Source: Dehalococcoidia bacterium
Lineage (GTDB): Bacteria > Chloroflexota > Dehalococcoidia > Lucifugimonadales > UBA3495
Length of the DNA stretch: 64,000 bases
Assembly (NCBI GenBank): GCA_022827095.1
Contig: JAJDTP010000019.1
Coordinates: 212,363-276,362 of the forward strand
Reading direction: 5' to 3'
In this document: positions 55,131-62,946 of the stretch, piece after piece
Layout: each line of letters starts with the position of its first letter
How positions within the stretch are numbered: the stretch's first letter is position 1
Program-made: the position numbers and the translations under genes
Notes under the pieces: model-generated
What the model saw: the letters and a program-made list of their open reading frames with translations, nothing else
The model's database searches: none
Told to the model about the DNA's origin: nothing

Positions 55131-55994
55131 CTATCGGAGCAGGCGGTCGCCGCATTGGATGCAGAACCGGGCGTCGTTGCGGTTGTGGTGGCCGCAGTAG
55201 CTGCAGATCAGGTCCCCATCGCGGGCCTGTGGACCGGCGACGGGGACTCCACAGAAGCGGCAGTAACGGCTGATGATGGTGATGCTTTGGCCGCAGTTCG
55301 GGCACTCGATAGAGGGGTAGTTCCGGCGGTAGCGGAACGGCGAGGAGCGGCGCGCCCAGGCGAAACGTCCGAGCGTCCAGGAGACTCCACCGAACACCAG
55401 TACGATGGCAGCTGGTGGGTAGGCGAAAACCATGACGTTGAAGAAGCCGTGGGCGATGGCGCCGCCGGCTATGCCGGCTAAGGTTTGCCAGGCGCGTCGT
55501 TTGCCTGCCCTCACCTGTTCACCCAGGGCATAGCCCCAGATGCTGCCCATGACGACGTGCCCCGCGGTGCTGAGCGGCGCTCGTACCACCATGACCGCCG
55601 GTCCGAATTGGAGGATGTAGAGGAGGTTCTCGAGGGATGCGAACCCGAGGCTGGCGGCTGTGCTGTAAACCAGGCCGTCTCCCGGTTCGTCAAAGTATGG
55701 AGAGCGGTAGGCGAGAAGCCTGACGGCCAGAAACTTGCACGTCTCCTCGGCGGGTCCGACGATGAAAAGCATCCCGTGCGCCACTGAGGCGAGACTGGCC
55801 GTGTCGTTGAGGACGCTGTCGTCGACGAAGATGGCGTTGATGATGCCGGCCGGTATGGTGGAAACCATTCCGAGCAGAAAGGTTTCCACCAGAAGCCGGG
55901 GTGGGGCGGGCCGGTAGACGGCGCGGCGGATGAAGAACCAGAGCCAGAAGATGCCGGGCGTGAAGGCCAGCAGGGGGAACGTCACGAGATCCAA
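55131..55994 (-). CDS. PrsW-family membrane protease with C-terminal zinc ribbons
   Basis: A 287-residue protein with about seven membrane helices. PAEETCKFLAVR holds the EExxK motif, SLENLLY and STAGHVVMG supply the other conserved acidic and His residues of PrsW (CAAX-like) proteases. The C-terminus carries two zinc ribbons (CPNCGQ...CRFCG and CSYCGHHN...CIQCG). It is followed by an RDD protein that also has zinc ribbons. Likely an intramembrane protease in a regulatory or stress role. Confidence 0.82.
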   Translation of the reverse strand: MDLVTFPLLAFTPGIFWLWFFIRRAVYRPAPPRLLVETFLLGMVSTIPAGIINAIFVDDSVLNDTASLASVAHGMLFIVGPAEETCKFLAVRLLAYRSPYFDEPGDGLVYSTAASLGFASLENLLYILQFGPAVMVVRAPLSTAGHVVMGSIWGYALGEQVRAGKRRAWQTLAGIAGGAIAHGFFNVMVFAYPPAAIVLVFGGVSWTLGRFAWARRSSPFRYRRNYPSIECPNCGQSITIISRYCRFCGVPVAGPQARDGDLICSYCGHHNRNDARFCIQCGDRLLR

Positions 55995-56003
55995 GACGGC
56001 GCC

Positions 56004-57041
56004 TTACTGTCTCACGACCACGGTGTCGCACATGATGTCGTGCAGGGCGCGCTTGTCAGTCCGGAAGGCAACCATGAGGTATCCGACGCCGAAGATGAGG
56101 AAAGAGACACCGCTGGCGAGGTAGCGCGCCAAGGCTCGTAGAGGGCTGACCTTGGTGCGGTCGGATCTCAGGACGCGCAGTCCGAATACTCGCTTGCCGA
56201 CCGTGGTGGACCAGACCGATACCCCGATCGTGTGGTACAGGGCGGTGAGCAAGATCAGGACTCCGTCGACCCAATGGAGCTGGGCATCGCTGTCAAAGTA
56301 TTCGGGTAAGCCCGGCCAAACTGCGATGAAGCAGAGTTGGACGACGGTTACGATCGCAACGTCAACAAGCGCGGCGGCAAGCCGTATCCCGAATCCTGCA
56401 GGGTGGCCAGCCTGGTATTGCCGCGGTGTGGTGGCGGGAGCAGCTTCATCCAGCGGAAGCCCGCAGTTGAAGCAGAATATGGACCCGGTCTGGTTGACGG
56501 CCCGGCAGCGTGGGCATGTGGTAGCGGGTTGGTTCGGTGGTGCCGTGTCCTCTGCCAGTGGTTCTTGGGAAAGCGGCGGCTTGGGAGCGCCTGGCAGAGG
56601 TACCGGAGTCAGAGCCGGCGGGGGGTTCTCTTCGGGGATGGGATCTCGGGATGGAGGTTCCTCGGACCGTCTGGCGCGTTGGATGATAGCTGTGGCGGCG
56701 GTCTTGCAGCGGAGAGCAGTGTAAGAGGCGAAACGCCTGGTGGTTTTGGCTGTGGCGATGGTCGCTGTCTTTATTCGGGGCGCGGAGTAACGGGCGATGT
56801 CGACGGCTAGGACCCTGGTGTCGGTGGCCACGTCGCGTAAGGTAGGTTCATGCTGGCGTGGTTCAGGTGAGTCCGGGATATCTGCTGCTGCTTGGATGGC
56901 AGTTCCGCATCGGATGCAGAACCGGCTGAGCGGCGGGTTGGCGGCAGCGCATTGGTGGCAGACCAACGGCAGCGCCGCTCCGCAGTTGTTGCAGAAAGCG
57001 GCGCCCGGTACAGCTTCAACGCGGCAAGCGGGACATTGCAT
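56004..57041 (-). CDS. RDD-family membrane protein with double zinc ribbon
   Basis: A 345-residue protein. Residues 1-50 are a double zinc ribbon (CPACR, CNNCG, CHQC, CIRCG), residues about 50-165 a Pro-rich linker, then another ribbon (CPRCR...CFNCG) and an RDD domain (about 210-345) with GIRLAAALVDVAIVTVVQL and TVGKRVFGLRVLRSD. RDD proteins are uncharacterised membrane components, some linked to ion transport. Downstream of PrsW-like gene's start by 9 bp; probably cotranscribed. Confidence 0.82.
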   Translation of the reverse strand: MQCPACRVEAVPGAAFCNNCGAALPLVCHQCAAANPPLSRFCIRCGTAIQAAADIPDSPEPRQHEPTLRDVATDTRVLAVDIARYSAPRIKTATIATAKTTRRFASYTALRCKTAATAIIQRARRSEEPPSRDPIPEENPPPALTPVPLPGAPKPPLSQEPLAEDTAPPNQPATTCPRCRAVNQTGSIFCFNCGLPLDEAAPATTPRQYQAGHPAGFGIRLAAALVDVAIVTVVQLCFIAVWPGLPEYFDSDAQLHWVDGVLILLTALYHTIGVSVWSTTVGKRVFGLRVLRSDRTKVSPLRALARYLASGVSFLIFGVGYLMVAFRTDKRALHDIMCDTVVVRQ

Positions 57042-57107
57042 GGGTTGGGAGAGAACGTTCTGTGATTCTGGCGGAGGTCATCATCGCTCCGGTGCCATGC
57101 GTGTTTA

Positions 57108-57329
57108 TCAGGGTTGCGGCAGTTGGCTCTCGCTCTGGTAGTTCTGCAGCGCCTCCACGACCAGGGCGGTCATGTTGGTGCGCTGGTGGAGGGCCTGTTC
57201 CTTGAGCCAGAAATGGAGGTCGGCGGGGATCCAGCACTGAAGCTTGGCTGTGTCCTGCTCGGTGGCACGTTCGACGAACGCGGTACGGTCCTGCTGGTTG
57301 TCACGCGGTGGTCTGCTATTGATGGTCAT
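57108..57329 (-). CDS. Ribbon-helix-helix partition/antitoxin-type protein
   Basis: A 73-residue protein: a flexible N-terminus, then TAKLQCWIPADLHFWLKEQA and NMTALVVEALQNY, the RHH strand-helix-helix pattern. The ATG overlaps the ParA stop, so it is translated with it. In type Ib partition systems a small RHH protein (ParG-like) binds the centromere and represses the operon. It may bind the nearby GTAATC palindromes. Confidence 0.72.
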   Translation of the reverse strand: MTINSRPPRDNQQDRTAFVERATEQDTAKLQCWIPADLHFWLKEQALHQRTNMTALVVEALQNYQSESQLPQP

Positions 57330-57957
57330 GGGACAACTGCTCCAGTTCGTGTCTGATGGCCGTGATCTCGTCGCGTGCGGTCCGGTCCGAGCCTGAGAGT
57401 ACTGAAGTGCCGTCGTTGCCGGCCTGCGTGTACGCCACCCGGTCGGTTGTCCTGTTCTGCAGCACGGGTAGTCCCAGCTCGGCGAGTGCCGCGTCGATCT
57501 GCCTGCCGAGGCGCGTGCGGGGCTTGGCCATGGTGATGACGAAGGCGGCCTTGGGCGTGCCTTTGGTAGCCGTCTGGCGTGCTTTGACGGCCTCCACGAT
57601 GTCGGTAGCGGCCCACACGTCGAAGGCGGATGCCTTGGCTGGGATGAGCACGGCGTCGGCGACCCGTACGGCGTCGGCGCTGACGTTGCTGATGCCTGGA
57701 GGCCCATCGAGGATGACCCAGTCGTAGCGACTGGAGAGTCTGCGTACCTGGTCAACCAGTGGATTGTTGCCGGCGCCTTGGACTGACAGGTTCTCGGGTC
57801 CGCCGGTGTTGAAGTGTCCCCAGTCGCGGGCGCTGCCTTGGGGGTCGGCGTCGAAGAGGAGCACAGATCCCGTCTGTGCCAGTGCCCAGGCCAGGTTGGT
57901 GGCGAGGGTGGTCTTGCCGACGCCTCCCTTCTGGTTGACGATGGCGACGACGGGCAT
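57316..57957 (-). CDS. parA: ParA-family partition ATPase
   Basis: A 213-residue small ParA/ParF-type ATPase: deviant Walker A KGGVGKTT at residues 10-17, LLFDADPQGSARDW and WVILDGPPG (Walker B). No N-terminal HTH, as in ParF/type Ib proteins. With the overlapping RHH gene it forms a partition cassette of a plasmid or plasmid-like integrative element. Confidence 0.87.
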   Translation of the reverse strand: MPVVAIVNQKGGVGKTTLATNLAWALAQTGSVLLFDADPQGSARDWGHFNTGGPENLSVQGAGNNPLVDQVRRLSSRYDWVILDGPPGISNVSADAVRVADAVLIPAKASAFDVWAATDIVEAVKARQTATKGTPKAAFVITMAKPRTRLGRQIDAALAELGLPVLQNRTTDRVAYTQAGNDGTSVLSGSDRTARDEITAIRHELEQLSHDHQ

Positions 57958-57997
57958 GGCGGCGCTCCGGTTCGGCGGTGCGGGATCAGTTCATCAA

Positions 57998-58013
57998 GTA
58001 ATCAGGTGATTAC
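57998..58013. promoter_or_regulatory. Palindromic operator/centromere candidate upstream of parA
   Basis: GTAATC-AGGT-GATTAC followed by CTGAGCAAATGATA, 40 bp upstream of the parA start. A matching site is at 59026, followed by GTGAGAAAATGATG. Confidence 0.55.
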
Positions 58014-58115
58014 CTGAGCAAATGATAGGGCCGGTCGGAACGTCGGGCTAAGTGAAGGTGGCGCAGGTTTCGGGGATTCCGCGGCAGGACGACGGCAGCA
58101 ATGACGGCGCCGTGG

Positions 58116-58913
58116 TCAAAGTTCTTGCTGGATGGTCGAGATGAGCTGTTGTGGTATCCCCGCCTGTTCGACAGCATGGATGATGCGAGCCTTTTGCTCG
58201 GGCGGGACGGCGTCTCGTTGCAGGTTCAATTCCCGCGGCGTGAACCCCATGGCGACGGCGACGTGCTTCATGGTCGTCGCGGAGAGTTTGCCGGTTGCCT
58301 GTTCCAGGAGGTACTTGGCGTCGTCTTCGGGGACCGTTACCTGGGGGAAGTCGATGTGGTCGGTGACCACCCGCTTCAGGAGTGGGTCGTTGCCCGTTGC
58401 GATGTGTAGTGCCTGCACCATGGTCTGCGACGGGAGTTCGGCCATGAGCAGGTTGTCAAACAGCGTCTGTACTTGTTCGTCGGTCAAGGAATGTACACCG
58501 GCCAACGCTTTGTGGATGGTGAGTTCAACCTGGTGCCGCATGGTGGCCTTTTCCCAGTTGTTTCCGGGCGTGCCGTCGCGTTGGAGTAATTCAATAGCGT
58601 CGGCCGCGTGGCGGAGGACCTCGTGTGCTGGGTAGTCCGGCGGGAACGGTTCCGCGAGGCCTTTGGTGTACTGGATGGCGTCGAGGACGAAACTGATGGC
58701 CATGTACGGGTGTTCTTCGAGGAATGAGTCGGTCTCCCAGCTTTGGTGGCATGTTTGGAGGTCCGGAGACAGGACGGGCTCTCCGTCAACGTGGTTGAGG
58801 ATCGGGTACAGCCTGGGAGGGTTGGTTTCGTCGAGAGTCGGTGCGAAGCCGTCGAGGTTGCCGCCGTTGCGCGTGATCGATATTTGGACGATTTCGCTGA
58901 TGACGTGTTTCAT
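58116..58913 (-). CDS. Hypothetical protein, possible effector-associated domain
   Basis: A 265-residue helical protein from the ATG at 58913 (GGAGAAAA upstream). The last 35 residues (AVPPEQKARIIHAVEQAG, then IPQQLISTIQQEL) resemble effector-associated death-like domains found in bacterial conflict systems; the match is by eye and weak. It lies between the two partition-type palindromes. The rest is unrecognised. Confidence 0.55.
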   Translation of the reverse strand: MKHVISEIVQISITRNGGNLDGFAPTLDETNPPRLYPILNHVDGEPVLSPDLQTCHQSWETDSFLEEHPYMAISFVLDAIQYTKGLAEPFPPDYPAHEVLRHAADAIELLQRDGTPGNNWEKATMRHQVELTIHKALAGVHSLTDEQVQTLFDNLLMAELPSQTMVQALHIATGNDPLLKRVVTDHIDFPQVTVPEDDAKYLLEQATGKLSATTMKHVAVAMGFTPRELNLQRDAVPPEQKARIIHAVEQAGIPQQLISTIQQEL

Positions 58914-59025
58914 TTTTCTCCAGTTGTTGTCGGCGGGTGTCTTCTGCCGGCGCATGCGTTGTAGCACCGTGTACCGGCGCTGGTCGAGATCAAGTAATCA
59001 ACTGAGCAGACAAGCATGTGAGCAG

Positions 59026-59041
59026 GTAATCATCTGATTAC
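59026..59041. promoter_or_regulatory. Palindromic operator/centromere candidate, second site
   Basis: GTAATC-ATCT-GATTAC with a half site AAGTAATCAACTGAGCA at 58992-59008. It lies between the divergent genes at 58116-58913 and 59096-59257. Confidence 0.5.
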
Positions 59042-59095
59042 GTGAGAAAATGATGCAGTGAATTCATGGCAATACCGGCAGGAGGCGGTCTTACG

Positions 59096-59257
59096 ATGGC
59101 GGGCCGAATCGAGCACCTGCATGAGATGGTGAAGCTGGTTGGTCGCCTTTATGCTGGCTTCATCGAGGACGAGATCCGGGAGATGGTCGTTGCGTCCGTG
59201 GTCCAGGTCGGCGGTGTCGGCGCGGTTGCCCTACGCCCGCGGGACCTGTGTACGTAG
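59096..59257 (+). CDS. Hypothetical small protein
   Basis: A 53-residue frame with GGAGG 10 bases before the ATG; HLHEMVKLVGRLYAGFIEDE is a plausible helix. No family recognised. Confidence 0.4.
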   Translation: MAGRIEHLHEMVKLVGRLYAGFIEDEIREMVVASVVQVGGVGAVALRPRDLCT

Positions 59258-59376
59258 TGTGGGGCCGTCCATGTGGCGTGGAGCGAGTACCAGTGGGCGC
59301 TGATGGCGTCGCGACGGCGGAACCGGGTGCCGATTTGACAATCAGCTGCTGAAAATGCAACATTTTCTCCAACAGA

Positions 59377-59423
59377 TCCCCACACGTCTGTTCCTTGGGC
59401 GGCGCACCAGGTGGGGACTTTTT
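59377..59423 (+). terminator. Possible terminator
   Basis: TCCCCAC / GTGGGGA stem with a 27-nt loop followed by CTTTTT. The remaining 59258-59566 shows no gene. Confidence 0.4.
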
Positions 59424-59566
59424 CTGTTAAGCCATCACGCGCTTTCAGTCACCTGACCGTCCACTGCCACCACCACCTGGGAATATCGAAGAACAGAGCG
59501 AATGGCTGAGTGCCCGTGGCTTGGAGTTGCCGGACCGGGCGATGATCCGTTGATGGAGATCTGAAC

Positions 59567-60061
59567 ATGATCAACGACTTGCCGGGCTTCTACGAGGTAC
59601 CCAACGACTACGACGTGGGAGCCCTCATCACCGCGTTCAGCCGGAACGATCAAGAAACGGCGCAACTGCGTTCCGCAGACATACTGCTCCTGCCAGAGCG
59701 GTTCAAGTTCGCAGAGGCACTACCCGTAGAGGAATACTACCCCGACAGCACGGGCAGTTTCTTTCAATTCCTAGAGTCCGAAGAGGAAATAAGTACTGGC
59801 ATCTTAGCCCGGGCCTCCGACGACGAGACGTTCACGCGGAAGAGCGCTGAAACATGGCTGCCCGTCATCAGCATTGCTGCGTCGGTACTAACTCCGATAG
59901 TGGTGGACATCGTGCGCCGCTACCTGCTGAAGCACGGAAACCAGCCGGATGACGTAGTGCATTTGGAATTGGTCACGCATGGCCGGAAATTCAAATACGA
60001 CGGCCACATCAAGAACTTGGACACCGTAGTTGAGAAAACAAAAGACCTGTGGGACGAATAG
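59567..60061 (+). CDS. Hypothetical protein with one membrane helix
   Basis: A 164-residue protein with a hydrophobic segment at about 103-120 (PVISIAASVLTPIVVDIV) followed by basic residues. GGAG precedes the ATG. Its end overlaps the start of the SEC-C gene, so the two are coupled. No family recognised; pairing of a membrane protein with a soluble partner is common in defence modules. Confidence 0.6.
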   Translation: MINDLPGFYEVPNDYDVGALITAFSRNDQETAQLRSADILLLPERFKFAEALPVEEYYPDSTGSFFQFLESEEEISTGILARASDDETFTRKSAETWLPVISIAASVLTPIVVDIVRRYLLKHGNQPDDVVHLELVTHGRKFKYDGHIKNLDTVVEKTKDLWDE

Positions 60062-60909
60062 AACCGGTGGATGTGGAACGGTATCCGCATCTGCGACCCG
60101 CGGCCATGGACATCGCGCGATTCCGCGAATTGCCGGATCTGTCGCGACACTTGGACGACCTCGCAGAATGGAAAGAGCACTCGGTCAAAATGGAAGGGGA
60201 CGAACTCCAGGCCAAGGCCATTTGGTGCCTGGAAGGTCTGGTAGTCCTCCATTCTGAATTTACGTCGGCTCACGGTTCCATGCGCTCAGGTGACGTGATA
60301 GGCGCTTTCGACAGGATAGAGCGCATTCTAACTGCAGCGCCTATCATCCGCCGGCACCTCAACGATGCCGGCGGCAAATTTGGGTTAGAGCTGATCCACA
60401 ACACAGGGTGGGACTGGGTGACGTTGCTCGATCCGCCTTATGGAATTAGCCACGGGTCAATAATAAAACGCGCGCACTGTTCTATCTGCCAGACCAGGGT
60501 CGGGGTACTATGGCCATGCGGCCACATCAAAGGCGAGATATACGGCGGGATGCTCTGTATTCAGATCCATAAGGAAATAACGGTGACTGAAGTCTCGATA
60601 GTCGAACGACCAGCGTCTTTAATCCTGACCAACCACAGAGATCAGATGCTCAAAGGCGCGGATAAGTTCGCGGACTTGGCTAGAAAACTGCCATCGCCGT
60701 ATGCACTGTGGGTCCCTCAATTGGAAACCGATCTCAGGCGGCACCCAGCATATCGGGATGCGGGACGTAATGACCGATGCCCTTGCGGTTCGGGAAGGAA
60801 ATTTAAGCGGTGTTGCGCCCACGGGCATCCCAACATCAAGCACTGGAACATCAGCGTCATTGACGATTACTCAGTGCCAAATTCACGCCGTCAAACGGTA
60901 ATCGCATAA
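60049..60909 (+). CDS. SEC-C motif protein
   Basis: A 286-residue protein starting at GTG inside the upstream gene's end. A SEC-C zinc-binding motif (GRNDRCPCGSGRKFKRCC) lies at about 247-264, and a separate Cys/His group (HCSICQTRVGVLWPCGH) at about 141-157. The middle is helical. SEC-C motifs are zinc-binding tails of SecA and of many unrelated proteins; function here is unknown. Confidence 0.68.
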   Translation: MGRIEPVDVERYPHLRPAAMDIARFRELPDLSRHLDDLAEWKEHSVKMEGDELQAKAIWCLEGLVVLHSEFTSAHGSMRSGDVIGAFDRIERILTAAPIIRRHLNDAGGKFGLELIHNTGWDWVTLLDPPYGISHGSIIKRAHCSICQTRVGVLWPCGHIKGEIYGGMLCIQIHKEITVTEVSIVERPASLILTNHRDQMLKGADKFADLARKLPSPYALWVPQLETDLRRHPAYRDAGRNDRCPCGSGRKFKRCCAHGHPNIKHWNISVIDDYSVPNSRRQTVIA

Positions 60910-61003
60910 CAACCCGTGCCCTGAAATTGGCTCTTCGTCGCGACTCAGCCAGCAGTGGCAGTGCGGACCCGCTCGAATTCGGTTTTATCGGTCCCCTTGC
61001 TAG

Positions 61004-61237
61004 CTAGCCCTCTGCCGGTGGCTTGTCGTTACTTGGCGGTGGCGCCGGCGGTGGGTCCATCGGAGTCTCGGCGCTTGGCGGCGCCACCGGCCGGTTGACC
61101 GGTAGGTCGCGGGTCTCACCTGGTAGGTCGCGGTTTCCAATCATCGGATCCGGCATCGGAGTTTCCGCTGACTCCGACGACGTTGGCCTTATCGAAGGTG
61201 CCTCGTGTCGATCCGCTCTCCGGAATGGGTTTGCCAT
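61004..61237 (-). CDS. Proline-rich hypothetical protein
   Basis: A 77-residue disordered protein rich in Pro, Arg and Asp with two ETPM(P/D) repeats. AGGAGG with ideal spacing precedes the ATG at 61237, the main reason for calling it. Confidence 0.5.
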   Translation of the reverse strand: MANPFRRADRHEAPSIRPTSSESAETPMPDPMIGNRDLPGETRDLPVNRPVAPPSAETPMDPPPAPPPSNDKPPAEG

Positions 61238-61306
61238 TTGTCCTCCTATGGCGACGCTTGGGTGTCGTGGTAGATCACGGCGGTCCATCCCGTGTCCGGG
61301 TCAATT

Positions 61307-61709
61307 CCGGTAGGGGGCAGAATCGTACGCTAACGCCGTTAGCGACGCTTTGACCACCGGTATTCACCCGTGAGCAGGATGTGGGCCCAACCAAGGGGTG
61401 ATATGTGGGCCAGGAGCTCAGGGTCGACCGTCAGCACGGCGTGTCTCCTCTGTCTGACCACTTCGCCGTGGTGAGCGGTATCCCGGTAAATGACAATGGC
61501 GGCAAGCAGTTGGGCCCGGCCATGCAGCAGAGCTAGCCCCCGCTCGGCAGACCGAAAAGGTCGGCGCGCTCCAGATGCTTCGTCTCGGCATGTTCCGCGT
61601 CTACGTTATCCGTTCGTCCCGGCAGGCATGGCGCTGTCCGTAAGGGGACCGTCCATCGCATGCTCAACCGGCGCCTTTCCCCTTAGCGTACGATTCTGCC
61701 CCATACCGG
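61307..61709. mobile_element. Tn3-family transposon remnant
   Basis: 27-bp inverted ends (61307-61333 and 61683-61709) agree at 26 of 27 positions and contain GGGGCAGAATCGTACGCTAA, the GGGG...TAA style of Tn3 termini. Only about 400 bp remain, including the last part of the transposase. A second small palindrome CGCTAACG-C-CGTTAGCG abuts the left arm. Confidence 0.75.
61339..61550 (-). pseudogene. tnpA: C-terminal fragment of Tn3-family TnpA
   Basis: The minus strand encodes AERGLALLHGRAQLLAAIVI and, near the end, DPELLAHISPLGWAHILLTG then EYRW before the stop. LxHxSPLGWxHIxLTGxYxW is the invariant Tn3 TnpA C-terminus. Upstream sequence is lost. Confidence 0.75.
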
Positions 61710-61800
61710 GCTCGACCCGTTGGGGGCAAGAGGAGCGGACATGCCGGCGGCTAGGTCTGGGCTGACTCTTCGCTGGGCCTAATCTGATTGTTTCCGCAAC

Positions 61801-61903
61801 GTAGGGCGCACTTTTGGCCCTTCAGCGCCTCTAACGTCTTGGCACGCGGTTCCGTCGCTCTATGTGGCGGATTCGCGAAATGGCGGGTATCCCTGACCCG
61901 GGT
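61801..61903 (-). repeat. Degenerate dispersed element, copy C
   Basis: The fullest copy. On the minus strand it would encode DTRHFANPPHRAT, then KTLEALKGQKCALR, matching peptides of copies A, B and D in the same frame, so the ancestor was probably coding. Confidence 0.45.
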
Positions 61904-62096
61904 CTCGGTTCGGGCCTTCCCTGTTTTCATTCCTTCAGGTCAGTAGGGCGTTTCCGTCCGACTTTCTGATGGCAGGGTAGTGGAACGGCCGGGTGGTCTA
62001 CAGCGTTATCCTGCTAATGCTTGGGCCGGGTGTCGGCGACGAGAAGGGACACCCCGTGCAGTGCTAGGGCCTCACGCGTGCCCAATTTCGCGAATC

Positions 62097-62188
62097 GTCA
62101 GCAGCAGGATTTGCCGGATTTCCAAATTAGCAGGATTGGGACCTCTCCATCACGGAACGGTTCCAATCCTGAAAATCCTGCTTCTGAC
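62097..62188. repeat. 92-bp palindromic repeat, copy 2
   Basis: GTCAGCAGCAGGATTT to AAATCCTGCTTCTGAC. Related to 19060-19151 and directly abutting MITE copy 3. A stray terminus CTCACGCGTGCCCA lies just upstream (62071-62084). Confidence 0.75.
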
Positions 62189-62193
62189 GTTCC

Positions 62194-62330
62194 CTCACGC
62201 GTATCCGGTTTGTCATCGCGAGGAGCACAGAGACGCGGCGATCTCGTTGCCGGAAGACACGCCGTTGCTCCGACGAGATGGCCACTCTGCGCTCGCAATG
62301 ACGGTTCGAGTGAAACCGGGTACGCATGAG
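62194..62330. repeat. Palindromic MITE/REP-like element, copy 3
   Basis: CTCACGCGTATCC... to ...GGGTACGCATGAG, with TGTCATCGCGAGG and GCGCTCGCAATGACG inside. Same 135-137 bp layout as copies 1 and 2. Confidence 0.82.
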
Positions 62331-62357
62331 ATGCTAGAGCGTGTTGACAAATAAAAA

Positions 62358-62381
62358 CGCGCTGTCCAATTGAACAGCGCG
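62358..62381 (+). other. Hairpin at possible IS200/IS605-type end
   Basis: CGCGCTGT-CCAATTGA-ACAGCGCG, a perfect 8-bp stem 37 bp before the TnpB-like fragment. IS200/IS605 ends carry such subterminal hairpins. Confidence 0.45.
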
Positions 62382-62417
62382 GCCAAAAGATTTCTCTGGT
62401 CAGAGTAACATCAACTC

Positions 62418-62861
62418 ATGGCCATCCGAACGCTGAAATTCGCCCTGCGCTACGACCCGGACAACAGCAGGGTCATCGGCTACCAGGTCACCCAGCAAAA
62501 CGCTGCCTACAACCATGCCGTTGACGTGCTGAACCGCGAGCCAGAACTCCCGAAGCGCAGCGGCAGGAACCGTCCCGATGCCCTCAACAAGCGCGTCACC
62601 ACCTGGCGGCAGGCCAACAGGCAGAAAGCCGAAGCTCCATATCACATGCACCAGCAGGGCGCCGAGGAAGCATGGGAAGCCAATCAAAGGATGCGCGAAG
62701 CTCGCGAGGAACGGCTGGAAAGGGTGCCCAATCCTCTTCGTCCATGGCGACCAAGGTCAGGACCGCAACCATATTTCAAAGATCGCCCGGGTAAACGCGG
62801 AGAGTCCGACGTGCGCATCAACCCCACTGACCCGGCGAATCCAAGATTCAATCGGCTGTGA
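62418..62861 (+). CDS. TnpB-like N-terminal fragment
   Basis: A 147-residue protein. The start TLKFALRYDPDNSRVIGYQV and QQNAAYNHAVDVLNRE resemble the wedge/REC N-terminus of TnpB (IS605 OrfB), followed by WRQANRQKAEAPYHMHQQGA. The RuvC domain and zinc finger are absent. It is probably a truncated tnpB; a stand-alone small protein cannot be excluded. Confidence 0.5.
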   Translation: MAIRTLKFALRYDPDNSRVIGYQVTQQNAAYNHAVDVLNREPELPKRSGRNRPDALNKRVTTWRQANRQKAEAPYHMHQQGAEEAWEANQRMREAREERLERVPNPLRPWRPRSGPQPYFKDRPGKRGESDVRINPTDPANPRFNRL

Positions 62862-62893
62862 GGCAAGCTGCTGGCTCGGTCCGAACATGAAAA

Positions 62894-62920
62894 TGGCAGA
62901 GTTCCGTCTGGACTCTGCCA
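62894..62920. repeat. Recombination-site-like inverted repeat, site 3
   Basis: TGGCAGAGTT-CCGTCTG-GACTCTGCCA: 10-bp arms (9 of 10 paired) and a 7-bp spacer, same geometry as site 1 at 23922. Confidence 0.55.
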
Positions 62921-62946
62921 CGGTCAAATCTGTCGTGATGGCGGCT

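Noticed and set aside
58214..58250. tRNA-like GGTTCAATTCCCGC stretch
   Set aside because: It lies inside a coding sequence with no acceptor or anticodon arms around it.
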